Assembly (NCBI GenBank): GCA_937906485.1 | Contig: CALCYB010000003.1 | Location: forward strand, 1-6,455 | DNA from: an uncultured Rikenellaceae bacterium | Lineage (GTDB): Bacteria; Bacteroidota; Bacteroidia; Bacteroidales; UBA932 | Length of the DNA stretch: 6,455 nt | Reading direction: 5' to 3' | Shown here: positions 1 through 6,396 of the stretch, piece by piece | How the letters are laid out: every line of letters starts with the position of its first letter | Position numbering within the stretch: the first letter of the stretch is position 1 | Position numbers and translations under genes: made by a program | Notes under the pieces: model-generated | Told to the model about the DNA's origin: nothing | The model's database searches: none | The model's input: the letters and a program-made list of their open reading frames with translations, nothing else

Positions 1-2
1 AG

Positions 3-80
3 CTGCGGCCCGGCATCGTCCACCGCATCGACAAGGACACCTCCGGCCTGCTGGCTGTTGCCAAAAACGACCTGGCCCAT
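3..80 (+). CDS. Fragment of an RluA-family rRNA pseudouridine synthase (both ends missing)
   Basis: Reading from base 3 gives about 26 residues that match the catalytic core of RluA/RluD-type pseudouridine synthases, enzymes that isomerise uridine to pseudouridine in ribosomal or transfer RNA. The stretch RPGIVHRIDKDTSGL contains the family signature HR[IL]DxxTSG; its Asp (bases 30-32) is the expected catalytic aspartate. It is followed by the usual AVAKND. The N-terminal part lies outside the window, and the C-terminal catalytic part is absent because the frame runs directly into KamD sequence near base 75-83. GC is about 65% here (52 of 80 bases) against 50% in the next 80 bases, so the piece may come from another locus or another genome. 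It cannot encode a working synthase as it stands. Family recognition is firm; whether the fragment belongs in this location is doubtful. Confidence 0.75.
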
Positions 81-92
81 ACGGTGCTGGCA
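66..92 (+). other. Junction between RluA-type and KamD-type coding sequence
   Basis: The reading frame stays open across this point while the protein family changes. On the left, AKND is typical of RluA-type synthases, which usually continue with an Ala-His-x-x-Leu pattern. On the right, AHTVLAS is, as I recall, what KamD proteins carry just before the INEQ..LLAGLPEEQMG segment. The Ala-His-Thr-like stretch (bases 75-83) could therefore belong to either family, and the exact breakpoint cannot be placed inside it. A short shared stretch at a breakpoint is what one expects from an assembly chimera or from microhomology-driven recombination. A GC step from about 65% to 50% falls at the same place. 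Confidence 0.65.
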
Positions 93-701
93 TCCGATAT
101 CATCAACGAACAATTGGCCTTGTTGGCCGGTCTTCCTGAAGAACAAATGGGTCTTGGTCACGCCTTCGAAATGGATCCCGAACTGGAAAACGGCTTCCTG
201 TATGAATTGGCACAGGCACAGATGGCCCGCGAAATTTTCCCGAAAGCTCCGTTGAAATACATGCCTCCGACAAAATTCATGACTGGAAACATCTTCCGTG
301 GCCATATTCAGGATGCACTTTTCAACATGATCGGTATCTGGACCAACCAAGGTCTGCAACTGTTGGGTATGCCCACAGAGGCCATCCATACACCGTTTAT
401 GTCCGACCGTTATTTGTCGATTGAAAATGCCAAGTACATTTTCAACAACATGAAGAGCATCGGTGAAGAAATGGAATTCAAAGAAGGCGGTATCGTCCGC
501 AACCGGGCTAAACAAGTGTTGGACAATGCGATTGCCTTGTTGGAAAAATTGAACGAAGAAGGTCTCTTCTCAGCCTTGGAAAAAGGTATATTCGGGGATG
601 TGAAACGTCCCAAAAATGGTGGTAAAGGATTGGAAGGCGTTTGCGAAAAAGGGGCAAACTACCTCAATCCGTTTGTTAACTTAATGTTAGGAAAGAAATA
701 A
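75..701 (+). CDS. kamD: Lysine 5,6-aminomutase alpha subunit, C-terminal part (5' truncated)
   Basis: This is the large subunit of the adenosylcobalamin- and PLP-dependent lysine 5,6-aminomutase, which migrates the terminal amino group of D-lysine or L-beta-lysine in cytoplasmic lysine fermentation. About 208 residues are present, against roughly 510-520 in full proteins, so the first ~300 residues, holding much of the substrate/PLP barrel, are missing. Recognisable segments are LAGLPEEQMGLGHAFEMDPE, AQMAREIFPKAPLKYMPPTK, GNIFRGHIQDALFNM, HTPFMSDRYLSIENAKYIFN, and the end segment VKRPKNGGKGLEGV followed by NPFVNLMLGKK. The frame runs into RluA-like sequence upstream, so no genuine start codon is visible. 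The GTG at 84 lies inside the conserved core and should not be taken as a start. The stop codon sits one base before kamE, as expected for the subunit pair. Identity is very secure; the truncation is probably an artefact of the left-hand junction. Confidence 0.93.
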   Translation, partial: AHTVLASDIINEQLALLAGLPEEQMGLGHAFEMDPELENGFLYELAQAQMAREIFPKAPLKYMPPTKFMTGNIFRGHIQDALFNMIGIWTNQGLQLLGMPTEAIHTPFMSDRYLSIENAKYIFNNMKSIGEEMEFKEGGIVRNRAKQVLDNAIALLEKLNEEGLFSALEKGIFGDVKRPKNGGKGLEGVCEKGANYLNPFVNLMLGKK

Positions 702-702
702 T

Positions 703-1491
703 ATGAGCGGCGGTTTGTATTCCATGCAAGCCAAGGACTTTGACAAGACCTTGGACTTGACCAAAGTAAAGCCTTATGGCGATACCATGAACGATGGTAA
801 GGTACAATTGAGTTTTACCCTGCCCGTACCGATGGGGGACGAAGCCATCGAAGCGGCCAAACAGTTGATCCGAAAGATGGGACTGGAAAACCCGCAGGTT
901 GTTTTCTACCGTGAGTTGACCCCCGGTTTCACCTTCTTCAACTGCTACGGAAGCGCGACCCAAACGGTGGACTATTCCTCCATTTATGTGCCGAAAGTGG
1001 AATCTTCGGTCATGGACATGCACGAAACGGATGATTACATCCGCGAAAACATTGGCCGGAAACTGGTGGTTGTGGGAGCAAGTACCGGTACCGATGCCCA
1101 TACCGTGGGGATCGATGCCATCATGAACATGAAAGGGTATGCCGGTCACTACGGACTGGAACGTTATGAAATGATTGACGCCTACAACCTGGGCAGTCAG
1201 GTGCCGAACGAAGAGTTCCTGGCAAAAGCCGTCGAACTGAAGGCGGACGCCCTGCTGGTGTCCCAGACCGTAACCCAAAAAGACGTGCACATCCAGAACT
1301 TGACCGAACTGGTGGAATTGATGGATGCGGAAGGGCTGCGCGACAAGATGATTCTGGTTTGCGGTGGTCCCCGGATTACCCATGAGCTGGCCAAGGAACT
1401 GGGTTATGATGCCGGTTTCGGTATGAATACCTATGCCGATGATGTGGCTTCTTTTGTGGCTCAGGAAATCGTAAAAAGAAACGAACAATAA
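703..1491 (+). CDS. kamE: Lysine 5,6-aminomutase beta subunit (cobalamin-binding)
   Basis: This 262-residue protein is the small subunit that pairs with KamD; its length matches the family. The N-terminal part (about 1-115) carries the typical start SGGLYSMQAKDFDKTLDL and the block VKPYGDTMNDGKVQLSFTLP. A C-terminal Rossmann-like B12 domain (about 118-258) contains the base-off cobalamin motif DxHxxG as DAHTVG. His133 would be the lower cobalt ligand. Lys144, eleven residues later in MNMKGYAGHYGLERY, is the expected lysine that forms the internal aldimine with PLP. Both agree in position with the characterised clostridial enzyme as I remember it. QVTQ-type and CGGPRI loops near the C-terminus complete the fold. 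The ATG at 703 follows the kamD stop by one base, with a weak AGGAAAG at 689-695, so the two subunits are likely translationally coupled. No key residue is missing. Confidence 0.97.
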   Translation: MSGGLYSMQAKDFDKTLDLTKVKPYGDTMNDGKVQLSFTLPVPMGDEAIEAAKQLIRKMGLENPQVVFYRELTPGFTFFNCYGSATQTVDYSSIYVPKVESSVMDMHETDDYIRENIGRKLVVVGASTGTDAHTVGIDAIMNMKGYAGHYGLERYEMIDAYNLGSQVPNEEFLAKAVELKADALLVSQTVTQKDVHIQNLTELVELMDAEGLRDKMILVCGGPRITHELAKELGYDAGFGMNTYADDVASFVAQEIVKRNEQ

Positions 1492-1509
1492 TTCAAAATA
1501 CAATACATT

Positions 1510-2169
1510 ATGGATAAAAATCAAGTCAGAGAGGTGATTGCCAGACGTGCAGCCTTTGAAATTCAAGACGGTGACGTGGTGAATCTGGGGATTGGTCTGC
1601 CGACCTTGATTCCTGATTTCCTGCCCGAAGGAGTGTCCGTGACCTTGCAGTCCGAAAACGGATTGGTCGGCATGGGCCCGACCCCGGCTGCCGGCTCTGA
1701 AGATCCGAACTATGTGAATGCAGGTGGCGGTTTCATTACGGCAACCCCGGGTGCTTACACCTGCAGTTCTGCAGATTCATTCGGCATCATCCGTGGCGGT
1801 CATGTGAATGTGACCTTCCTGGGTGCTTTGGAAGTCGATGAAAAAGGTAACCTGGCCAACTGGATCATTCCCGGTAAGAAAGTGCCTGGAATGGGCGGTG
1901 CCATGGACCTGCTGGTGGGTGCCAACAAGGTGATCCTGACCATGGAACACACGGCCAAAGGTGCTCCTAAAATCTTGAAAGAATGCCGTCTTCCTTTGAC
2001 TGCAGCCGGCCAGGTGAACAAGATCATTACGGAAATGGGTGTGATGGAAATTACACCGGAAGGCATTGTATTGACCGAAATTCATCCGGAGTTTACCGTA
2101 GAGCAAGTGCAGGCTGCAACCGAAGCCCAACTGATTATTTCTGAAAACCTTAAACCGATGCAATTATGA
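1510..2169 (+). CDS. CoA-transferase beta subunit (butyryl-CoA:acetoacetate/acetate type)
   Basis: This 219-residue protein is the beta subunit of a class I (3-oxoacid/AtoDA-like) CoA-transferase. In lysine fermentation such an enzyme moves CoA from butyryl-CoA to acetoacetate, releasing butyrate. Visible features are VVNLGIGLPTLIPDF (23-37), the active-site signature LQSENGLVG (46-54) in which Glu49 is the residue that forms the glutamyl-CoA thioester, the Gly-rich loop NAGGGFIT (70-77), and GAMDLLVGA (130-138). Length fits AtoA/CtfB. The partner alpha subunit normally lies next to beta but is absent on both sides here: kamE is 18 bases upstream and the thiolase overlaps downstream. The alpha gene is probably upstream of kamD. 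The leader TTCAAAATACAATACATT has no Shine-Dalgarno motif, as is common in Bacteroidetes. Acceptor choice (acetate, acetoacetate or another acid) cannot be told from sequence alone; atoA or ctfB are possible names. Confidence 0.93.
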   Translation: MDKNQVREVIARRAAFEIQDGDVVNLGIGLPTLIPDFLPEGVSVTLQSENGLVGMGPTPAAGSEDPNYVNAGGGFITATPGAYTCSSADSFGIIRGGHVNVTFLGALEVDEKGNLANWIIPGKKVPGMGGAMDLLVGANKVILTMEHTAKGAPKILKECRLPLTAAGQVNKIITEMGVMEITPEGIVLTEIHPEFTVEQVQAATEAQLIISENLKPMQL

Positions 2170-3371
2170 GAAAAGTATACATCGTAGCGGCAAAACGTAC
2201 CGCAATTGGCAAATTGATGGGTGGTCTGACCGCCCTGCAACCCGGTGAAATGGGTGCGCGTGTTATCAAAGCCGTCCTGGAGGAAAGTGGTGTGAAACCC
2301 GAACAAGTTGACCAAGTCATTGTCGGTAACGTGCTTTGTGCCGGACAAAAACAAGGTGTTGCCCGTCAGGCAGCAATTCTGGCCGGCATTCCGGCAGAAG
2401 TTCCGGCTTATGGCGTAAACATGATCTGCGGTAGCGGTATGAAGAGTGTTTTGAACGGTTATACCGATATCGTAGCCGGTAACTGCGAAATCGTATTGGC
2501 TGGGGGTACAGAATCCATGACCAATGCCGGTTTTGTAATGCCCGGTACCCTGCGTTCCGGTAACAAGATGGGGAATATCCAAGCGGTTGACCACATGGTC
2601 TGTGATGGTCTGACCGACGCATTCAACAATTACCACATGGGGATTACCGCTGAAAACGTAGCTGAAAAATACGGCATTACCCGTGAAGAACAAGATGCGT
2701 TCTCGTTTGCTTCCCAACAAAAAGCCATCCGTGCGGTAGATAATGGCGAATTTGCCAAGGAAATTGTTCCGATTGAAATCGTTACCCGTAAGGAAACCAT
2801 CGTATTTGATACCGATGAATTCCCCAACCGCACTTCTACTCCCGAAAAAATGGCCAAACTCAAACCGGCTTTCAAGAAAGACGGTACCGTTACTGCCGGT
2901 AATGCTTCCGGTGTGAACGATGGTGCTTCCTTCGTATTGCTGGCTTCGGAAGACAAGGTGAAGGAACTGGGGCTGAAACCGCTTGCAGAAATCGTGTCAA
3001 CCGGTCAAGGTGGGGTAGATCCTTCCGTGATGGGGCTGGGTCCTGTTCCGGCGATCCGTCAGGCACTCAAACGCGCAGGCCTTCCGCTGTCCGCTATGGA
3101 GTTGATTGAACTCAACGAGGCGTTTGCGGCCCAATCCCTGGGAGTGATCCGCGAATTGATCGCAGAACACGGTGTTACCCGCGAATGGATTGACGAACGT
3201 ACCAACATCAACGGTGGTGCCATTGCTTTGGGTCACCCGATCGGTGCTTCCGGTAACCGTATCCTGGTCACCTTGGTGCATGAATTGTTGAAACACGACA
3301 AGAAGATTGGTCTGGCCTCCCTGTGTATCGGTGGCGGTATGGGTACAGCCATCATTGTTAAAGCTTGCTAA
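2166..3371 (+). CDS. Acetyl-CoA C-acetyltransferase (thiolase)
   Basis: This is a 401-residue thiolase II (AtoB/ThlA-like). In this setting it probably works in the degradative direction, splitting the acetoacetyl-CoA made by the CoA-transferase into two acetyl-CoA. The nucleophile is Cys88 in NMICGSGMKSV. Other catalytic elements are Asn317 in LNEAFAAQS, His357 in GGAIALGHPIGASG, and Cys387 in SLCIGGGMG, the general acid/base; all are intact. The substrate loop DGLTDAFNNYHMGITAENVA (147-166) is of short-chain thiolase type. Between NEAFAAQ and NGGAIALGHP there are about eight extra residues (around EHGVTREWIDERTN) compared with classic clostridial ThlA, which explains part of the greater length. 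Its ATG overlaps the CoA-transferase stop in ATGA, a four-base overlap that indicates translational coupling and supports a shared metabolic step. Confidence 0.96.
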   Translation: MRKVYIVAAKRTAIGKLMGGLTALQPGEMGARVIKAVLEESGVKPEQVDQVIVGNVLCAGQKQGVARQAAILAGIPAEVPAYGVNMICGSGMKSVLNGYTDIVAGNCEIVLAGGTESMTNAGFVMPGTLRSGNKMGNIQAVDHMVCDGLTDAFNNYHMGITAENVAEKYGITREEQDAFSFASQQKAIRAVDNGEFAKEIVPIEIVTRKETIVFDTDEFPNRTSTPEKMAKLKPAFKKDGTVTAGNASGVNDGASFVLLASEDKVKELGLKPLAEIVSTGQGGVDPSVMGLGPVPAIRQALKRAGLPLSAMELIELNEAFAAQSLGVIRELIAEHGVTREWIDERTNINGGAIALGHPIGASGNRILVTLVHELLKHDKKIGLASLCIGGGMGTAIIVKAC

Positions 3372-3383
3372 TGATTGGATCCT

Positions 3384-4523
3384 ATGAATTTTGATTTGAA
3401 TAAAACACAAGCTCTGTTCCGTCAGATGATCCGGGAATTTGCTGAGAAAGAGGTGAAACCCCTGGCTGCAGAGATCGACGAACAGGAACGGTTCCCGATG
3501 GAAACCGTCAAGAAAATGGCCGAACTGGGCATTTTCGGTATTCCGCTTCCGGTAGAATACGGTGGTGCTGGTGGAGACAACATCATGTATTCCATCGCAG
3601 TAGAAGAACTTTCCCGCGTTTGTGCGACCACCGGTGTTGTGGTTTCTGCACATACTTCGTTGTGTCTGGCTCCGATTTTTGAGCACGGTACCGAAGAACA
3701 AAAACGCAAATACCTGCCCAAACTCGCAAGTGGGGAATGGTTGGGTGCATTCGGTCTGACCGAGCCCAATGCCGGTACGGATGCTTCTGCCCAACAAACC
3801 ACGGCTGTATTGGATGGTGAAGAATGGGTGTTGAACGGCAACAAGATTTTCATCACCAATGCCGGTTATGCCCATGTGTATGTGGTTTTTGCCATGACAG
3901 ACAAATCCAAGGGTACCAAAGGCATTTCCGCCTTTATCGTAGAGGCCGATACCCCGGGCTTCAGTGTCGGCAAAAAAGAACTGAAAATGGGTATCCGTGG
4001 TTCTGCAACCGCTGAGTTGATTTTTGACAACTGCCGTATCCCGAAAGATAACCTGCTGGGCAAACTCGGCGGCGGATTCGGTATTGCCATGAAGACCTTG
4101 GATGGCGGTCGTGTAGGTATCGCTTCCCAGGCATTGGGTATTGCACAAGGTGCGATGGACGAAACGGTGCGTTATACCAAAGAACGCAAACAGTTCGGAC
4201 GTGCCTTGTCGGCTTTCCAAAACACCCAGTTCCAAATGGCTGACCTGGAAACCAAAGTACAGGCTTCCCGTCTGCTGGTACGCAGCGCCGCTTTCAAGAA
4301 GGATGCCGGACAACCTTACTCGGCTGATGCCGCAATGGCGAAACTCTTTGCTGCAGAAACAGCCATGGAGGTGACTACCAAAGCTGTACAATTCCACGGA
4401 GGTTATGGTTATACCCGTGAATATCCTGTAGAACGGATGATGCGTGATGCAAAGATTACCGAAATCTATGAAGGTACTTCCGAAGTTCAACGCATGGTCA
4501 TTGCCGGTAAATTATTCAAATAG
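3384..4523 (+). CDS. bcd: Short-chain acyl-CoA dehydrogenase (butyryl-CoA dehydrogenase)
   Basis: This 379-residue FAD enzyme probably reduces crotonyl-CoA to butyryl-CoA with the EtfAB encoded next to it. The N-terminal helical domain spans about 1-115. FAD/substrate motifs are GAFGLTEPNAGTDAS (121-135) and NGNKIFITNAGYA (151-163). C-terminal domain motifs are RYTKERKQFG (263-272), QFHGGYGYTREYP (336-348) and ITEIYEGTSEVQR (358-370), in which Glu363 is the expected catalytic base of short-chain dehydrogenases. Length is the family norm (about 380). The ATG at 3384 is preferred to an in-frame TTG at 3375: it is the stronger codon, and MNFDLNKTQ resembles family N-termini. The gene begins 12 bases after the thiolase stop. 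Position beside etfB-etfA supports a Bcd/Etf complex; whether it bifurcates electrons is inferred from EtfB. Related crotonyl-CoA reductases or other short-chain substrates are the main alternatives. Confidence 0.94.
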   Translation: MNFDLNKTQALFRQMIREFAEKEVKPLAAEIDEQERFPMETVKKMAELGIFGIPLPVEYGGAGGDNIMYSIAVEELSRVCATTGVVVSAHTSLCLAPIFEHGTEEQKRKYLPKLASGEWLGAFGLTEPNAGTDASAQQTTAVLDGEEWVLNGNKIFITNAGYAHVYVVFAMTDKSKGTKGISAFIVEADTPGFSVGKKELKMGIRGSATAELIFDNCRIPKDNLLGKLGGGFGIAMKTLDGGRVGIASQALGIAQGAMDETVRYTKERKQFGRALSAFQNTQFQMADLETKVQASRLLVRSAAFKKDAGQPYSADAAMAKLFAAETAMEVTTKAVQFHGGYGYTREYPVERMMRDAKITEIYEGTSEVQRMVIAGKLFK

Positions 4524-4526
4524 GAG
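4522..4526 (+). promoter_or_regulatory. Ribosome binding site for etfB
   Basis: AGGAG overlaps the stop codon of the acyl-CoA dehydrogenase gene (TAGGAG) and lies eight bases before the ATG at 4535. It is the clearest Shine-Dalgarno sequence in the window and fixes the etfB start. An out-of-frame ATG at 4527 directly after it is too close to be used. Confidence 0.65.
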
Positions 4527-4534
4527 ATGCAAGT

Positions 4535-5314
4535 ATGAAGATAGTAGTATGTATCAAACAGGTTCCCGATACCACTGAGATCAAGATCAATCCGGTAACC
4601 GGGACATTGATTCGGGACGGTGTTCCCAGTATTATGAACCCCGATGACAAAGGGGGATTGGAAATGGCGCTCCGTTTGAAGGATACTTACGGGGCAGAAG
4701 TGACCGTGATCACCATGGGTCCTCCGCAAGCGGATCTGGTGCTTCGGGAAGCTTTGGCGATGGGGGCTGATAAAGCTATTCTATTGACTGACCGTAAGTT
4801 TGCAGGTGCTGATACCTTGGCAACCTCCAATGCGTTGGCCGGTGCCATCCGTACTTTGGAATGGGACCTGATCGTGGCCGGTCGTCAAGCTATCGACGGT
4901 GACACCGCTCAAGTAGGTCCTCAAATTGCAGAACACCTGGATATTCCCCAAATCTCCTACGTGGCTGACCTGCAATGGGACGGCAAACGCTTTGTGGTCA
5001 AGAAAGAAACCGAAGAAGGTTATCAACGTCTGGCGGTTTCCGGTCCGTGTCTACTGACCGTGCTGGCCTCCGGTTGCAAAGCCCGTTATATGAATGTACG
5101 GGGCATTGTGGAAGCCTATAAGAAACCCGTAGAAATCTGGGGTGCTGACCGCATCGAAGTCGATGAAGAAAAGCTCGGTCTGAAAGGATCTCCCACCCGC
5201 GTGAACAAAGCCTTTACCAAAGGTCTCAAACAGGCCGGGGAAGTCTTTGAAGTGGATGCAGAAGAAGCAGTTGGCATCATCATCAGTAAATTGAAAGAGA
5301 AATTCATCATTTAG
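4535..5314 (+). CDS. etfB: Electron transfer flavoprotein beta subunit, probably bifurcating type
   Basis: This 259-residue protein is the small subunit of the flavoprotein that serves the adjacent acyl-CoA dehydrogenase. The N-terminus MKIVVCIKQVPDTTEIKINP is typical. The segments VTVITMGPPQA (56-66), RKFAGADTLATS (87-98) and GRQAIDGDTAQVGPQ (116-130) line the nucleotide/flavin pocket. In bifurcating ETFs of the Bcd-EtfAB kind this pocket holds a second FAD rather than AMP and accepts NADH. The pattern GADTxATS plus DGDTAQVGPQ resembles those proteins as I recall them, so I infer that crotonyl-CoA reduction is coupled to ferredoxin reduction. The recognition-loop region LASGCKARYMNVRGI (177-191) and an extended C-terminal arm are present. 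It starts 11 bases after the dehydrogenase stop with a good ribosome binding site, and etfA follows after 11 bases. Family membership is secure; bifurcation is likely but unproven. Confidence 0.96.
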   Translation: MKIVVCIKQVPDTTEIKINPVTGTLIRDGVPSIMNPDDKGGLEMALRLKDTYGAEVTVITMGPPQADLVLREALAMGADKAILLTDRKFAGADTLATSNALAGAIRTLEWDLIVAGRQAIDGDTAQVGPQIAEHLDIPQISYVADLQWDGKRFVVKKETEEGYQRLAVSGPCLLTVLASGCKARYMNVRGIVEAYKKPVEIWGADRIEVDEEKLGLKGSPTRVNKAFTKGLKQAGEVFEVDAEEAVGIIISKLKEKFII

Positions 5315-5325
5315 TCGAAGTCAGT

Positions 5326-6333
5326 ATGTTAGTAAAGAAAGATTATACAGGAGTTTATGTCTTCGCGGAACAACGTGAAGGCGTGATCCAGTCCGTTGCT
5401 TTGGAGCTCATTGGAAAAGCTCGTGAATTGGCTGATGTACTGGAAGAAAAAGTGGTGGCTATTTTCCCCGGAAAAGGCATTACCGACCAATGTCAGACCT
5501 TGATTGCCCATGGGGCTGATGATGTGATCTGCATTGATCATCCGGAATTGGAATTCTACCTGACAGAACAATATGCACAAGTGGTGGATCAAGTGGTGAA
5601 AGCCTTCCGTCCGTCCATCCTGTTGTTTGGTGCAACCACCATCGGTCGTGACTTGGCTCCGCGTCTGTCCGCCCGTCTGGAAACCGGTCTGACCGCTGAC
5701 TGTACCAAGCTGGAGATTTCAGAAGAAACCCGTGAATTGATGATGACCCGTCCGGCTTTCGGGGGTAACCTGATGGCTACCATCATGTGTACCGAACACC
5801 GTCCGCAAATGTCAACCGTCCGTCCGGGTGTGATGCAGAAAATGCCGGCAGATCCGAACCGCAAAGGTACCGTGATTCCGTTCGAACCCAAATTTGATAC
5901 CGCACGTTTCAAAGTGGAACTCTTGGAAAACGTCAAGGAAGACAAAGGAATGGTGGATATTTCAGAAGCCAAGATCCTGGTTTCCGGAGGTCGTGGTGTC
6001 GGCTGTCAAGAAGGTTTTGACCGTCTGCGTGAACTGGCCGATGTATTGGGTGCAGAAGTTTCTTCATCCCGTGCTATGGTGGATGCCGGTATCATCGGAC
6101 ACGACCGTCAAGTCGGTCAGACCGGTAAGACCGTACGTCCCGACCTGTATTTTGCATTGGGTATTTCCGGTGCCATCCAGCACTTGGCCGGTATGGAAGA
6201 ATCAGACTTCATCGTGGCTATCAACAAAGACAAATTTGCTCCGATCTTCCAAGTGGCAGACCTGGGCATTGTCGGCGATTTGAACAAGATTGTTCCGCTG
6301 TTGACCGAACGCCTCAAAGGCATGCTCAAATAA
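5326..6333 (+). CDS. etfA: Electron transfer flavoprotein alpha subunit
   Basis: This 335-residue large ETF subunit binds the electron-shuttling FAD and completes the Bcd-EtfAB complex. The N-terminal domain (about 8-200) contains GATTIGRDLAPRLSARLETG (102-121) and the block TRPAFGGNLMATI (141-153). The C-terminal FAD domain (about 210-335) contains SGGRGVG (220-226), SSSRAMVDAGI (246-256), RQVGQTGKTVRPDLYFALGI (261-280), SGAIQHLAGM (281-290) and INKDKFAPIF (299-308). These are the classic ETF-alpha signature residues, and none is missing. No iron-sulfur (ferredoxin-like) N-terminal extension is present, unlike some bifurcating EtfA proteins, so electrons would leave to a separate ferredoxin. 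The ATG at 5326 follows the etfB stop by 11 bases with only a weak GAAG upstream. It is the last gene before the terminator. Confidence 0.97.
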   Translation: MLVKKDYTGVYVFAEQREGVIQSVALELIGKARELADVLEEKVVAIFPGKGITDQCQTLIAHGADDVICIDHPELEFYLTEQYAQVVDQVVKAFRPSILLFGATTIGRDLAPRLSARLETGLTADCTKLEISEETRELMMTRPAFGGNLMATIMCTEHRPQMSTVRPGVMQKMPADPNRKGTVIPFEPKFDTARFKVELLENVKEDKGMVDISEAKILVSGGRGVGCQEGFDRLRELADVLGAEVSSSRAMVDAGIIGHDRQVGQTGKTVRPDLYFALGISGAIQHLAGMEESDFIVAINKDKFAPIFQVADLGIVGDLNKIVPLLTERLKGMLK

Positions 6334-6355
6334 GTCGGATAGCCGATAAATAGAC

Positions 6356-6396
6356 GAACCGGTAATGGAAATCAACCCATTGCCGGTTCATTTTTT
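6356..6396 (+). terminator. Intrinsic terminator of the kam/butyrate operon
   Basis: GAACCGGTAATGG (6356-6368) pairs with CCATTGCCGGTTC (6377-6389) over 13 positions with one T:G wobble (6363:6382) and an eight-base loop. A run of six T (6391-6396) follows after one A. It lies 22 bases past the etfA stop, so it should end the plus-strand transcript. There is no matching T-run on the minus strand, so it looks directional, although the stem could also slow transcription from the convergent gene. Confidence 0.88.

Noticed and set aside
84..701. A complete small protein starting at GTG 84
   Set aside because: The GTG is the Val codon in AHTVLAS, in the middle of the conserved KamD core, and the frame stays open upstream to the window edge. 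It is a truncation, not a start.
676..1566. A 296-codon minus-strand open frame opposite kamE
   Set aside because: It covers a gene with all expected cofactor residues, has His/Gln/Phe-rich shadow composition and no recognisable motif.
3371..3394. A seven-codon ATG frame overlapping the thiolase stop (TAATG) and spanning the start of the acyl-CoA dehydrogenase
   Set aside because: It could be a coupling leader, but such short frames arise by chance at TAATG junctions and nothing else in the sequence supports it.
2997..4490. A 497-codon open frame on the minus strand opposite the thiolase and acyl-CoA dehydrogenase
   Set aside because: It is antisense to two genes with intact catalytic motifs, spans their boundary, and its translation is skewed to His, Phe, Gln, Gly and Thr with no recognisable domain. 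It is a codon-bias shadow.
6335..6346. A small inverted repeat TCGG-ATAG-CCGA just after etfA
   Set aside because: It is a four-base-pair stem without a T-run. The strong terminator follows immediately, so this is likely chance.
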